From contig CAZXSE010000007.1 in NCBI GenBank assembly GCA_964643325.1, positions 1 to 64,000 of the forward strand: 64,000 nt of DNA, in the 5' to 3' direction. A program made the position numbers and the translations under genes. Below, one piece after another: positions 15,632-23,128 of the stretch (positions are counted from its first letter, which is position 1; each line of letters starts with the position of its first letter). This DNA comes from Fredricksoniimonas sp964643325. Lineage in GTDB: Bacteria; Omnitrophota; Gorgyraeia; Zapsychrales; Fredricksoniimonadaceae. Under the pieces are notes generated by a model, which worked only from the letters and a program-made list of their open reading frames with translations, did no database searches and was not told the DNA's origin.

Positions 15632-16594
15632 TCAAATGATCAGCCGCTGCAATGCATTGAACAAATAACCCGTCACGATAATGCCTGCGGTAGTGATGCC
15701 AAAAAAGATCAGGATCAGCTGCAGCCGCATGGCCCGGCGCAGCATCACAGCCTCAGGAAAACTGAGCGCCGCGATCGCCATCATGAACGCCAGCGCGGTC
15801 CCCAAGGGGATCCCTTTCTGAAAAAGCGCCACCGCGATCGGAACGATCGCCGCGCAGCTGCCGTACATGGGAACTCCGACGAGCGTTGCCAGCGGCACGG
15901 ACCAGAACCCGGTCGAGCGGATAAGCGCATCAACGGCCGACTGCGGCACGAAATTATGGATCACGGCGCCGAGCGCCACACCTGCCACGACCCAGATCCA
16001 GACCTTGCGCAAAATAGCCATTGCTTCGTCCCATCCATACTTCAAACGCGCCGCGAACGAGGGATGCGCATTATCCGCCGGGATCCCGGCTGCCGCGGGC
16101 GCCATGAAATCCTCAACAAGAAGGTGTTCAAGCTTCATGCGCCCCAGCACCGCCCCGCAAACAATACCGATCACCATGCCGCTGAGCGCATAGAGCACGG
16201 CGATCTTCCATCCAAAGAATCCAGCCATCAGGACCAGGACATACTCATTGACCAGCGGTGATGTGATGAGGAACGCGAACATCACGCCTAGCGGCGCTCC
16301 TGCCTTAAGGAATGCAAAGAAGATCGGGATGGAGGAACACGAACAGAACGGCGTCACCGCGCCAAAGAGCGCGGCCGCAACATAACCAAGTCCGCCGGGG
16401 ACTGTCATCCAGCGCTTGATGCGTTCGGCAGGGATAAATGTACGGATCACGCCGATAATAAAAATAAGAACGACCAGCATTCCCGTGATCTTAACCGTGT
16501 CATACAGAAAGAACGCAGCCGCCTCGCCTATGCGCGAAGAAGGATCAAAATGAAGAATATCAAATGCCAGCCAGCGCGTAAAGGTCAGCAGCAT
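15632..16594 (-). CDS. ArsP/YraQ-family permease (DUF318)
   Basis: The 320-residue protein has about eight transmembrane helices and the family signature TPFCSCSSIPIF (about residues 80-91), where the paired cysteines are involved in binding trivalent organoarsenicals in ArsP. A second-half repeat GVPMYGSCAAIVPIAV mirrors it. The family exports methylarsenite or other thiophilic compounds. The start ATG lies inside the end of the upstream Cys-rich peptide gene, overlapping by 10 bases. That link supports a metal or metalloid role; the actual substrate is unknown. Confidence 0.87.
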   Translation of the reverse strand: MLLTFTRWLAFDILHFDPSSRIGEAAAFFLYDTVKITGMLVVLIFIIGVIRTFIPAERIKRWMTVPGGLGYVAAALFGAVTPFCSCSSIPIFFAFLKAGAPLGVMFAFLITSPLVNEYVLVLMAGFFGWKIAVLYALSGMVIGIVCGAVLGRMKLEHLLVEDFMAPAAAGIPADNAHPSFAARLKYGWDEAMAILRKVWIWVVAGVALGAVIHNFVPQSAVDALIRSTGFWSVPLATLVGVPMYGSCAAIVPIAVALFQKGIPLGTALAFMMAIAALSFPEAVMLRRAMRLQLILIFFGITTAGIIVTGYLFNALQRLII

Positions 16595-16737
16595 CCTTTA
16601 TTCTCCGGTTTCTTGGGCTCAGATGAACAGCAGCAGCAACCGCCGCTCTTAGCCTTAGCTTCCATCTTTTGATCCAGCGACTCCATCAACCGCGCGAAGA
16701 AACCTTTCTTGACGCCAGCCTTCTTGTCATCTGCCAT
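16585..16737 (-). CDS. Small Cys-rich peptide upstream of ArsP-like permease
   Basis: This 50-residue gene begins at an ATG at 16737 with AGGAGG six bases upstream and encodes a Lys-rich first half (MADDKKAGVKKGFFARLMES) followed by CCCC at residues 34-37 and a terminal GCC, six cysteines in all. The four consecutive cysteines strongly suggest soft-metal or metalloid binding. Its stop lies within the permease gene, so the two are translationally coupled. Similar short CC-rich peptides occur next to ArsP/DUF318 permeases; I think it hands a metal(loid) to the transporter or senses it. It is too short for most automatic gene calls. Confidence 0.8.
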   Translation of the reverse strand: MADDKKAGVKKGFFARLMESLDQKMEAKAKSGGCCCCSSEPKKPENKGCC

Positions 16738-16833
16738 AACGATCCTCCTGTTCCTTATATGTCCCCGAAAAGCATCCTGCCGTAATGGAAAAAATCCCCA
16801 TTTTTTTCGTTCTATGTTAGAATTTTTGCCGTT

Positions 16834-16905
16834 GTCCCCTTAGCTTAACGGATAAAGCACAAGCCTCCGGAGCTTGGGATGAGGGTTCGATTCCCCCAGG
16901 GGACG
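16834..16905 (+). tRNA. tRNA-Arg (anticodon CCG)
   Basis: The acceptor stem pairs GTCCCCT (16834-16840) with AGGGGAC (16898-16904). The D arm has AGCTTAACGGATAAAGC; the anticodon stem CAAGC/GCTTG holds the loop CTCCGGA with anticodon CCG; the T arm contains GGTTCGATTCC. CCA is not encoded. A short T-run follows. It is a lone tRNA on the plus strand facing the uup gene. Confidence 0.97.
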
Positions 16906-16952
16906 TTTTTTCAGTATTCTACACAAATCATAGCTGAAAGCAATAAGAGCCT

Positions 16953-18893
16953 CTAAACTTCGCGCTCCGCAAGCGCCTGCAATTCTTCCCAGCGCTTGTA
17001 CGCCTCCAGGATCGCAAAGCCCAGCTCCTGGGACCGGGCATTGACGCGCGCGATCTCCTGCGGTTCTTTCTTGTAAAGCTCCAGGCTTCCCAACATGGCG
17101 CATAATGCCGCCTGCTCTGCTTCCAGCTTCTCGATCTTTCTCGGCAAATTCTCCAGTTCGCGCCCGTCCTTGAATGACAACTTGGCGCCCGTGCGCGGCC
17201 TCTCAGGCTTTACGACTTTCACTTCTTGCAGTATTTCGTTCTTCAAAGGCGTTGCGGAACTCTGCGCCCCCTGCGCTCGCTGCGCGCACTGCGCTCGCTG
17301 CGCGCACTGCGTGCGCCAATCATCGTACCCGCCGGGATATTCATTCACCTCGCCGTCGCCTTCGAGGACGATCGTGGAAGTGACCACATTGTTCAGAAAT
17401 GAGCGGTCATGGCTGACCAGAATGAGCGTGCCCTCGTAAGCCACCAACAACTGCTCCAAAAGTTCCAGGGTCTCCATGTCCAGGTCGTTCGTCGGCTCGT
17501 CCATGACCAGCAAATTGGAAGCTTGCGTAAAAAGCCGCGCCAACAGCAGACGGTTGCGTTCCCCGCCGGAAAGAACATGCACCGGCGTGCGCGCCCGGTC
17601 CGGCGAAAAAAGAAAATCCTGAAGATAGCCGATAATGTGCCGCGGCTTGCCATTGACCATTACGGTCTCGCTCTGGCCGCAGACATTCTCCATCACGGTC
17701 TTGGTATCATCAAGCGCTTCACGCATCTGATCAAAATATGTCACTTGAAGTTCTGTGCCGAAACGAACCGTGCCTTTGGTGGGGGCCTGCTTGCCCAACA
17801 AAATGCGCAGCAAGGTACTTTTACCGGAACCATTGGCGCCGATCACGCCGATCTTATCCCCCCGCATGATATTCGTCGAAAAATCACGGATCAGGCACTT
17901 GTCCCCGTAAGACTGCCCCAGGCGCGATACCTTCATGACCAGATGGCCCGAAAGGCCGGCTTCCTGAAGCTTGAACTTCGCCTGCCCCTCGCGCTGGCGC
18001 CGCGCGCGCCTTTCGATGCGCATGGATTCAAGCGCCTTCACGCGCCCTTCATTGCGGCAGCGGCGCGCCTCGACCCCGCGCCTGATCCACACTTCCTCTT
18101 CCTCCAGTTTCTTGTCAAAACGCTCCTGACTCGACGCTTCCATGCGCAAAGCCATCTCCTTGCGCTCAAGGAACGTGGTGTAATCACAACTCCAGCTCAT
18201 GATCTGGCCGCGCTCCAGCTCGACGATCCTGGTCGCCACATGCTCCATGAACATCCGATCATGCGTCACAAAAAAGACCGTTCCCTGATATGCTTTCAAA
18301 AGCCCTTCAAGCCAGTCAATAGCGTCAATATCCAGATGATTCGTGGGCTCATCCAATAAAAGGACATCGGGCTTCGCGACCAGCGCCCGCGCCAGAAGAA
18401 CGGAACGTTTCTGCCCGCCGGAAAGCAGCGCAAAATCCCTGTCAGGGTCAAGTTTCATCCGGGCGATCACAGCTTCGACCTGATGGTCCAGCTCCCAGCT
18501 GTGCGTGCGATCAAGCTCGGCCTGCACCACGTCCAACTGACGCAAAAGCTCCGGCGTTGAACCGGCCTGCAGCTGATGGCTGATGTGGTGATACCGGCTC
18601 AATAATGTCGCGCGCACGCCCAAGCCCGACGATACAATATCAAAAACATCGCCTTCCATATCACGCGGCACCTCCTGAAGCAGGTGCGCGACCGTGATCC
18701 CTTTCTGCACAATGACCTGCCCCGCGTCAACACCGCACAGGCCAGCCATTACTTTCATCAATGAGCTCTTGCCTGCGCCGTTACGCCCGAGCAGCGCAAT
18801 GCGCTCCCCCGGCTCAACCTGCAAAGAAAGCTTATCGAACAATTTGGGCCCGCCAAAAGCGAGCGATATTTCTTGAAGACTGATGAAGGACAT
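16953..18893 (-). CDS. uup: ABC-F ATPase of the Uup type
   Basis: The 646-residue soluble protein has two ABC ATPase domains (Walker A GRNGAGKSSL near 36 and GANGSGKSTL near 345; signatures LSGGQKR and LSGGERN; Walker B VLLLDEPTNHLD and LVMDEPTNDLD), a linker of charged helices, and a C-terminal coiled coil (LENLPRKIEKLEAEQAALCA) typical of Uup. ABC-F proteins act on the ribosome and Uup also binds branched DNA. Between the second domain and the coiled coil lies a Cys/Gln/Ala/Arg repeat (QCAQRAQ...) coded by an 18-bp tandem repeat. It is the last gene of a unit that starts with rho. Confidence 0.93.
   Translation of the reverse strand: MSFISLQEISLAFGGPKLFDKLSLQVEPGERIALLGRNGAGKSSLMKVMAGLCGVDAGQVIVQKGITVAHLLQEVPRDMEGDVFDIVSSGLGVRATLLSRYHHISHQLQAGSTPELLRQLDVVQAELDRTHSWELDHQVEAVIARMKLDPDRDFALLSGGQKRSVLLARALVAKPDVLLLDEPTNHLDIDAIDWLEGLLKAYQGTVFFVTHDRMFMEHVATRIVELERGQIMSWSCDYTTFLERKEMALRMEASSQERFDKKLEEEEVWIRRGVEARRCRNEGRVKALESMRIERRARRQREGQAKFKLQEAGLSGHLVMKVSRLGQSYGDKCLIRDFSTNIMRGDKIGVIGANGSGKSTLLRILLGKQAPTKGTVRFGTELQVTYFDQMREALDDTKTVMENVCGQSETVMVNGKPRHIIGYLQDFLFSPDRARTPVHVLSGGERNRLLLARLFTQASNLLVMDEPTNDLDMETLELLEQLLVAYEGTLILVSHDRSFLNNVVTSTIVLEGDGEVNEYPGGYDDWRTQCAQRAQCAQRAQGAQSSATPLKNEILQEVKVVKPERPRTGAKLSFKDGRELENLPRKIEKLEAEQAALCAMLGSLELYKKEPQEIARVNARSQELGFAILEAYKRWEELQALAEREV
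17273..17308. repeat. 18-bp tandem repeat inside uup
   Basis: The unit GCGCTCGCTGCGCGCACT occurs at 17273-17290 and 17291-17308, with degenerate flanks. It is in frame (6 residues) and codes for the low-complexity linker of Uup, so copy number could vary without frameshift. Confidence 0.85.
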
Positions 18894-18902
18894 GATTTCC
18901 CG

Positions 18903-19133
18903 TCAATAATTGAAGAGATCTTGCATCACGAAGGGCTTCTCTGGGAATGCACGCTGGAACGCGTGAAGGACCTTCATTTGCACATTGGCACTAACGCGAC
19001 GGCCTTTACGGGATTTCTGGACCATCTTAAAAGTCAATTGCTCGGTGGAAGCTTTTACAAGGTCGGCATTGGAAATGCCTGATGCTGTCATCAGCGCGTC
19101 GATCGGCTGCGATCCGAGGAATAATTCCGTCAT
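18903..19133 (-). CDS. Small basic HTH-like protein of unknown function
   Basis: The 76-residue product from the ATG at 19133 reads MTELFLGSQPIDALMTASGI..., then ADLVKASTEQLTFKMVQKSR with a KGRR turn and VQMKVLHAFQRA helix. The helix-turn-helix spacing and basic charge suggest nucleic-acid binding, but no named family is recognised. It overlaps the RlmI-like methylase stop by 4 bases (ATGA) and ends 9 bases before uup, so it belongs to this RNA/ribosome-related operon. Confidence 0.7.
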   Translation of the reverse strand: MTELFLGSQPIDALMTASGISNADLVKASTEQLTFKMVQKSRKGRRVSANVQMKVLHAFQRAFPEKPFVMQDLFNY

Positions 19134-20071
19134 AACCTGGCCAGCACCGCGGTCAAACAACTCTCGGCCATGAACCCGCTGCCTTCAAAATCAACGTCCT
19201 GACCCAGGCATTGCACGTCTTTAAGGGCGCGCTTGTGTGCCGCGCCTTTGATGATATTCTGCAAATGTGAATGAAGCATTTCACTGAAATTCGTTGCCAC
19301 GAACAGGATCCCGTCGGGATTAAGCACTTTAATGGCCATCTCCATGACACGCGGCAGGTCTTTCTTGACGCTGAATATCCTGCCCTCATAACGGGCAAAG
19401 GACGGCGGGTCGAGGATGATCATATCAAAACGATTGTCTTTCTTAACAGCGCGCTCCAGATACTCAACAGCATCCGCGCGAATGAACTCGTTCTTCTCGG
19501 CAACAATGCCGTTAAGCTCATAATTCGCCCGGCCGCGCTCCAGGCTCTTGCGGCTGACATCAACATTCACCACCTGTATCGCGCCTGCCTTGCGGCAATG
19601 GACGCCGAACGAACATGTATAAGAGAAAAGATTCAGGACCTTACGTCCGGCGCTTTGGCCTGCCGCCAGATGACGGTTCGCGCGCATATCCAGAAAAAGC
19701 CCGGTATTGAGCGTGTCGTTCATGTCCACGCCAAAACGCAGCCCATGCTCCTCGACCACCGTCGAAGATGCCCCATCGATCCACACATGAAAACGCATGT
19801 TATCAGGGCTTGCCGAGGCGGACGCCGTCCTGTCTTTGGCCACAAAATACTGCGCGCCGCGGCCCTGGACAAAATGAATAAGAGTTTCCTGCTCTGCCAG
19901 CCAGTGTTCGTCGAATATCTGGGCGCAAAAATGCGCATTGTGCTGTTCGAGGACCAGGCCGTCAAGGTCGTCGCCATAGCCGTTGACCAGGCGCACGGCA
20001 TTCGTGACCGTCAAAAGCCCCGCGCGCTTTACGGATGCCGCCTCAAGCTTTGCAAGCAGGGCGGTGTCCAT
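19130..20071 (-). CDS. Class I SAM-dependent rRNA cytosine methyltransferase (RlmI-like)
   Basis: The 313-residue enzyme has a short N-terminal part (TNAVRLVNGYGDDLDGLVLE) and a Rossmann methyltransferase with TGLFLDMRANR, KVLNLFSYTCSFGVH (SAM motif I), DVSRKSLERGRANYELNGI and the NPPY-like catalytic motif MIILDPPSFAR. This order matches RlmI and relatives that make 5-methylcytosine in 23S rRNA. The start at 20071 lies one base past the rho stop; an upstream in-frame start would overlap rho. The residual TCSF cysteine may be functional but I do not assign it. Confidence 0.87.
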   Translation of the reverse strand: MDTALLAKLEAASVKRAGLLTVTNAVRLVNGYGDDLDGLVLEQHNAHFCAQIFDEHWLAEQETLIHFVQGRGAQYFVAKDRTASASASPDNMRFHVWIDGASSTVVEEHGLRFGVDMNDTLNTGLFLDMRANRHLAAGQSAGRKVLNLFSYTCSFGVHCRKAGAIQVVNVDVSRKSLERGRANYELNGIVAEKNEFIRADAVEYLERAVKKDNRFDMIILDPPSFARYEGRIFSVKKDLPRVMEMAIKVLNPDGILFVATNFSEMLHSHLQNIIKGAAHKRALKDVQCLGQDVDFEGSGFMAESCLTAVLARL

Positions 20072-20072
20072 A

Positions 20073-21062
20073 TCAGACGCCGATATTGGCAAAAAGTTCT
20101 TTATTATTGGGAAATTTCGAAAGGCGGCCCACAAGGTCCTGCATGGCCTCGATGGGATTAAGGTCCGCCAGATAGCGGCGGATCATCTGGACCTTCGCGT
20201 TCTCAGCCGGGTCCAGCAAAAGCTCCTGCTTGCGTGTGCCGCTTTTAGGGATGTCGATCGCCGGAAAAATGCGACGCTGGGAAATATCGCGGGACAAATA
20301 AACCTCCATGTTGCCCGTCCCCTTGAATTCTTCAAAGATAACCTGATCCATGCGACTGCCGGTATCGACCAGGATGGTCGCAAGGATCGTGAGCGACCCG
20401 CCGTTCTCGATCTTGCGCGCGGAACCAAAGATACGACGCGGCACTTCAAGCGCCCGCGCATCCACACCGCCCGAGAGCGTACGGCCGCTGTTGCGGCTTT
20501 CGGCATTATGCACGCGCGAAAGGCGCGTGAGCGAATCGATCAAGACGACCACATTCTCCCCCGCACCGGCCTCACGGACAGCCCGGGCCATCAGGTCATT
20601 GGCAATGACCACATGATGATCATAATCCTGGTCTGACGATGAGGAATGCACCTCAGCGGTCACGCTACGCTTAAAGTCAGTCACCTCTTCGGGTCGTTCA
20701 TCGACCAGAAGGCAGTATAATTTAACCTGGGGATATGCTTTAGAGATCGCCTGACAGATATGTTTCAGAAATGTTGTTTTACCTGAACCCGGAGGCGCCA
20801 CGATAAGCCCCCTCTGGCCCATGCCGATCGGACAAATAATGTCCATGGCGCGCATGGTCAACTCGGACGATCCGTCCTCAAGCCGCATGCGTGGCGTTGG
20901 ATCAATGGGAGTGCCGGCAAAGAATTTCGCCTGGGCTTCGTCCATCACGCGACGGACAGGCTGATGCCCTCCCGCGCCGCGATGATCATGAGAGCGCGAA
21001 GGACCGTGTTGCGGCCTGCGAGGGCCGCTGGAAGACTTTTTATTGTAAGGGGTATTTCGCAT
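20073..21062 (-). CDS. rho: Transcription termination factor Rho, short form without the N-terminal RNA-binding domain
   Basis: At 329 residues this Rho is about 90 shorter than the E. coli protein. The ATPase core is intact: APPGSGKTTFLKHI (Walker A), LLVDERPEEVTDFKRSV, VVVLIDSLTRLSR (Walker B), LSGGVDARALEVPRRIFGSA, ILATILVDTGSRMDQVIFEE, EFKGTGNMEVYLSR and AIDIPKSGTRKQELLL. In place of the N-terminal helix bundle and OB fold that load rut RNA there are only about 45 residues rich in Arg, His, Ser and Gly (RRPQHGPSRSHDHRGAGGH). A basic disordered tail may bind RNA instead. A cold-shock protein gene lies just upstream. First gene of a four-gene unit. Confidence 0.9.
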   Translation of the reverse strand: MRNTPYNKKSSSGPRRPQHGPSRSHDHRGAGGHQPVRRVMDEAQAKFFAGTPIDPTPRMRLEDGSSELTMRAMDIICPIGMGQRGLIVAPPGSGKTTFLKHICQAISKAYPQVKLYCLLVDERPEEVTDFKRSVTAEVHSSSSDQDYDHHVVIANDLMARAVREAGAGENVVVLIDSLTRLSRVHNAESRNSGRTLSGGVDARALEVPRRIFGSARKIENGGSLTILATILVDTGSRMDQVIFEEFKGTGNMEVYLSRDISQRRIFPAIDIPKSGTRKQELLLDPAENAKVQMIRRYLADLNPIEAMQDLVGRLSKFPNNKELFANIGV

Positions 21063-21084
21063 GAAACTTTTTTAGAGGATATAC

Positions 21085-21118
21085 AAAAGCCCTCCGGTCT
21101 TACGACCGGAGGGCTTTT
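21085..21118. terminator. Strong bidirectional terminator between csp and rho
   Basis: A perfect 15-bp inverted repeat (AAAAGCCCTCCGGTC at 21085-21099, its complement at 21104-21118, loop TTAC) has A/T tracts on both sides. It ends csp transcription only 23 bases before the rho start codon, so rho must have its own start signal or depend on read-through. Confidence 0.9.
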
Positions 21119-21137
21119 CTACAGAACTTTAAAGCTA

Positions 21138-21338
21138 TTACAGCTTCACAACGTTCTTGGCTTGCTCGCCTTTGGGGCCCTGGGCGATCTCGAATTCAAC
21201 AGCCTGACCATCGGTCAGAGTCCTGTGGCCTTCGCCCTGGATCTCGCTGTGATGCACGAATACATCTTTGCCAGACTCCGGTGTAATGAAACCAAAACCC
21301 TTCTTGTCATCGAACCACTTCACTTTACCTGTAACCAT
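21138..21338 (-). CDS. csp: Cold-shock domain protein (CspA family)
   Basis: The 66-residue protein is a full cold-shock domain: GKVKWFDDKKGFGFI contains RNP1 (KGFGFI) and DVFVHHSEI contains RNP2 (VFVH). It binds single-stranded RNA/DNA as an OB fold and melts secondary structure. A long leader (from the promoter near 21485) holds a hairpin with T-run, suggesting control by RNA structure. AAGGAG precedes the ATG. Confidence 0.97.
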   Translation of the reverse strand: MVTGKVKWFDDKKGFGFITPESGKDVFVHHSEIQGEGHRTLTDGQAVEFEIAQGPKGEQAKNVVKL

Positions 21339-21393
21339 GAAACTTTCTCCTTGTTATAAGATTTGAGCAGATTCTGGCGGATCAATAAAAAAA

Positions 21394-21423
21394 CCACAGG
21401 GTTGGTGTTACTTGCCCCTGCGG
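21394..21423 (-). terminator. Hairpin with T7 tract ahead of csp (terminator or attenuator)
   Basis: CCACAGGG (21394-21401) pairs with CCCTGCGG (21416-21423) with one G-T pair, and seven T follow on the minus strand. It can end the upstream ABC-F transcript, but a promoter at 21457-21485 lies upstream of it, so it could also attenuate csp. Confidence 0.6.
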
Positions 21424-21456
21424 TCCAAGATCACTTCACCAATCTACTCGGGCATA

Positions 21457-21485
21457 AGTATGCACGATGCCCCTGCATTTGTCAA
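21457..21485 (-). promoter_or_regulatory. Putative csp promoter
   Basis: On the minus strand TTGACA (21485-21480) and CATACT (21462-21457) are 17 bases apart. The transcript would have a leader of about 110 bases before the csp ATG at 21338. Confidence 0.55.
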
Positions 21486-21511
21486 ATGAAATCTTTGCAG
21501 GATGCAAAATA

Positions 21512-23128
21512 TCAGGAATACAGCTCCTGGCGCAGGTTATGGACGCGTTCGTCCGCCAGATACTCGTCGAAGGTCGTGCCCACCCGGTCAATGACCCCTT
21601 TGGGCGTGATCTCGATGATGCGGTTGGCCACGGTCTGCACCAGCTGATGGTCATGCGATGAAAAAAGGATCGTTCCCTTGAAACGCTGCATGCCCTCATT
21701 GAGCGCGGTGATGGACTCAAGGTCCAAATGGTTGGTCGGCTCATCGAGGATGACCACATTGGGCTTCATGAGCATCATGCGCGACAGCATGCAACGGACC
21801 TTCTCGCCTCCCGAAAGAACATTGGCGGGCTTAAGCGACTCTTCTCCCGTAAAAAGCATCTTGCCCAGGAATCCGCGAATGAAGCTTTCCGCCTTCTCAT
21901 CCGAATACTGGCGCAGCCAGTCCACAATGCTGAGCGTTGACTGGAAGAACGCGGCATTATCCCGCGGCAGGTACGCGCGCCGGGTCGATACGCCCCACTT
22001 GAATGCGCCGCCGTCCGCCGTGGCCTCCCCTGCCAGGACCTGGAACAGAACGGTCTTGACCAGGTCATTGGGCCCGACAAAAGCCACCTTCTCGCCCTTC
22101 TGGATGGTAAAGGTCAGTTTTTCGAACATCTTCTGCCCGTCCAGGGACTTGGAAAGATGGTCCACATCCAGCAGGTCATTGCCCGCCTCGCGCTCCTGCT
22201 CAAAGTGCACGAACGGATATTTGCGCGACGAAGGCTCGATCTCGTCGATGGTCAACTTCTCGAGGATCTTCTTGCGGCTCGTGGCCTGGCGCGACTTGGA
22301 AAGGTTGGAGCTGAACCTCGCGATGAAATCCTGCAGTTCCTTGCGGCGCTCCTCGACCTTCTTATTGACATCCGCGCGCTGGCGGGCTGCCAGCTGGCTG
22401 GATTCGGACCAGAAACTGTAATTGCCTGTATAGACCTTGATCTTGCCGAAATCAATGTCCGCGATGTGCGTGCACACATTATCCAGAAAGTGCCGATCGT
22501 GCGACACGACGATAGCCGTGTTCTCAAAGCCGGAAAGAAAATCTTCCAGCCACATGCACGTTTCAACGTCCAAATGGTTCGTCGGCTCGTCGAGAAGCAG
22601 GATGTCAGGATTGCCGAAAAGCGCCTGAGCCAAAAGAACACGCACCTTGTCACCGCCCTCAAGCTGCTTCATGAGCATCCCGTGCCGCGGGGTCGGGATG
22701 CCGACATCGGTCAGGAGTTTCGCAGCGTCCGCCTCGGCGCTCCAGCCGTTCATGTCCGCGAACTCGGCCTCAAGCTCCGAAACGTGCATGCCGTCCGCGT
22801 CGGAGAAATCCGGCTTGGCATAGATCGCGTCCTTCTCCTGCATGACATCAAAAAGGCGCTTGTGCCCCATGATAACGGTCTGCAGGGCCGTTATTTCGTC
22901 ATACTTGAAATGGTCCTGCTGAAGGACGGACACGCGCTTGCCCGGCGTTACCAGAACCTCTCCCGCGGTCGAATCGATCTCGCCGGAGAGGATCTTTAAG
23001 AATGTGGATTTGCCCGAGCCATTGGCGCCGATCAGGCCGTAACAATTCCCCGGCGAGAAGACAATATTAACTTCGGAGAAAAGTTTACGCTGGCCAAACT
23101 GCAAGGTGACATTATTGACGGTGATCAT
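21512..23128 (-). CDS. ABC-F ATPase of the YbiT type
   Basis: The 538-residue protein has two ABC domains: Walker A GANGSGKSTF near residue 35, signature LEGGDKVRVLLAQ, Walker B ILLLDEPTNHLD; then an interdomain helical linker with RQATSRKKILEKL; then a second domain whose P-loop reads GPNDLVKT rather than GxxGxGKT, but with an intact signature LSGGEKVRC and Walker B VVILDEPTNHLD. Length and the KVR signature fit YbiT, a ribosome-associated translation factor. The changed second P-loop may be a feature of this subfamily. It overlaps the ygiQ stop by 17 bases. Confidence 0.9.
   Translation of the reverse strand: MITVNNVTLQFGQRKLFSEVNIVFSPGNCYGLIGANGSGKSTFLKILSGEIDSTAGEVLVTPGKRVSVLQQDHFKYDEITALQTVIMGHKRLFDVMQEKDAIYAKPDFSDADGMHVSELEAEFADMNGWSAEADAAKLLTDVGIPTPRHGMLMKQLEGGDKVRVLLAQALFGNPDILLLDEPTNHLDVETCMWLEDFLSGFENTAIVVSHDRHFLDNVCTHIADIDFGKIKVYTGNYSFWSESSQLAARQRADVNKKVEERRKELQDFIARFSSNLSKSRQATSRKKILEKLTIDEIEPSSRKYPFVHFEQEREAGNDLLDVDHLSKSLDGQKMFEKLTFTIQKGEKVAFVGPNDLVKTVLFQVLAGEATADGGAFKWGVSTRRAYLPRDNAAFFQSTLSIVDWLRQYSDEKAESFIRGFLGKMLFTGEESLKPANVLSGGEKVRCMLSRMMLMKPNVVILDEPTNHLDLESITALNEGMQRFKGTILFSSHDHQLVQTVANRIIEITPKGVIDRVGTTFDEYLADERVHNLRQELYS

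Noticed and set aside
17273..17308. CRISPR-like repeats
   Set aside because: Two adjacent 18-bp copies without spacers inside the uup coding region; simple tandem duplication. No CRISPR array or cas gene was seen in the window.
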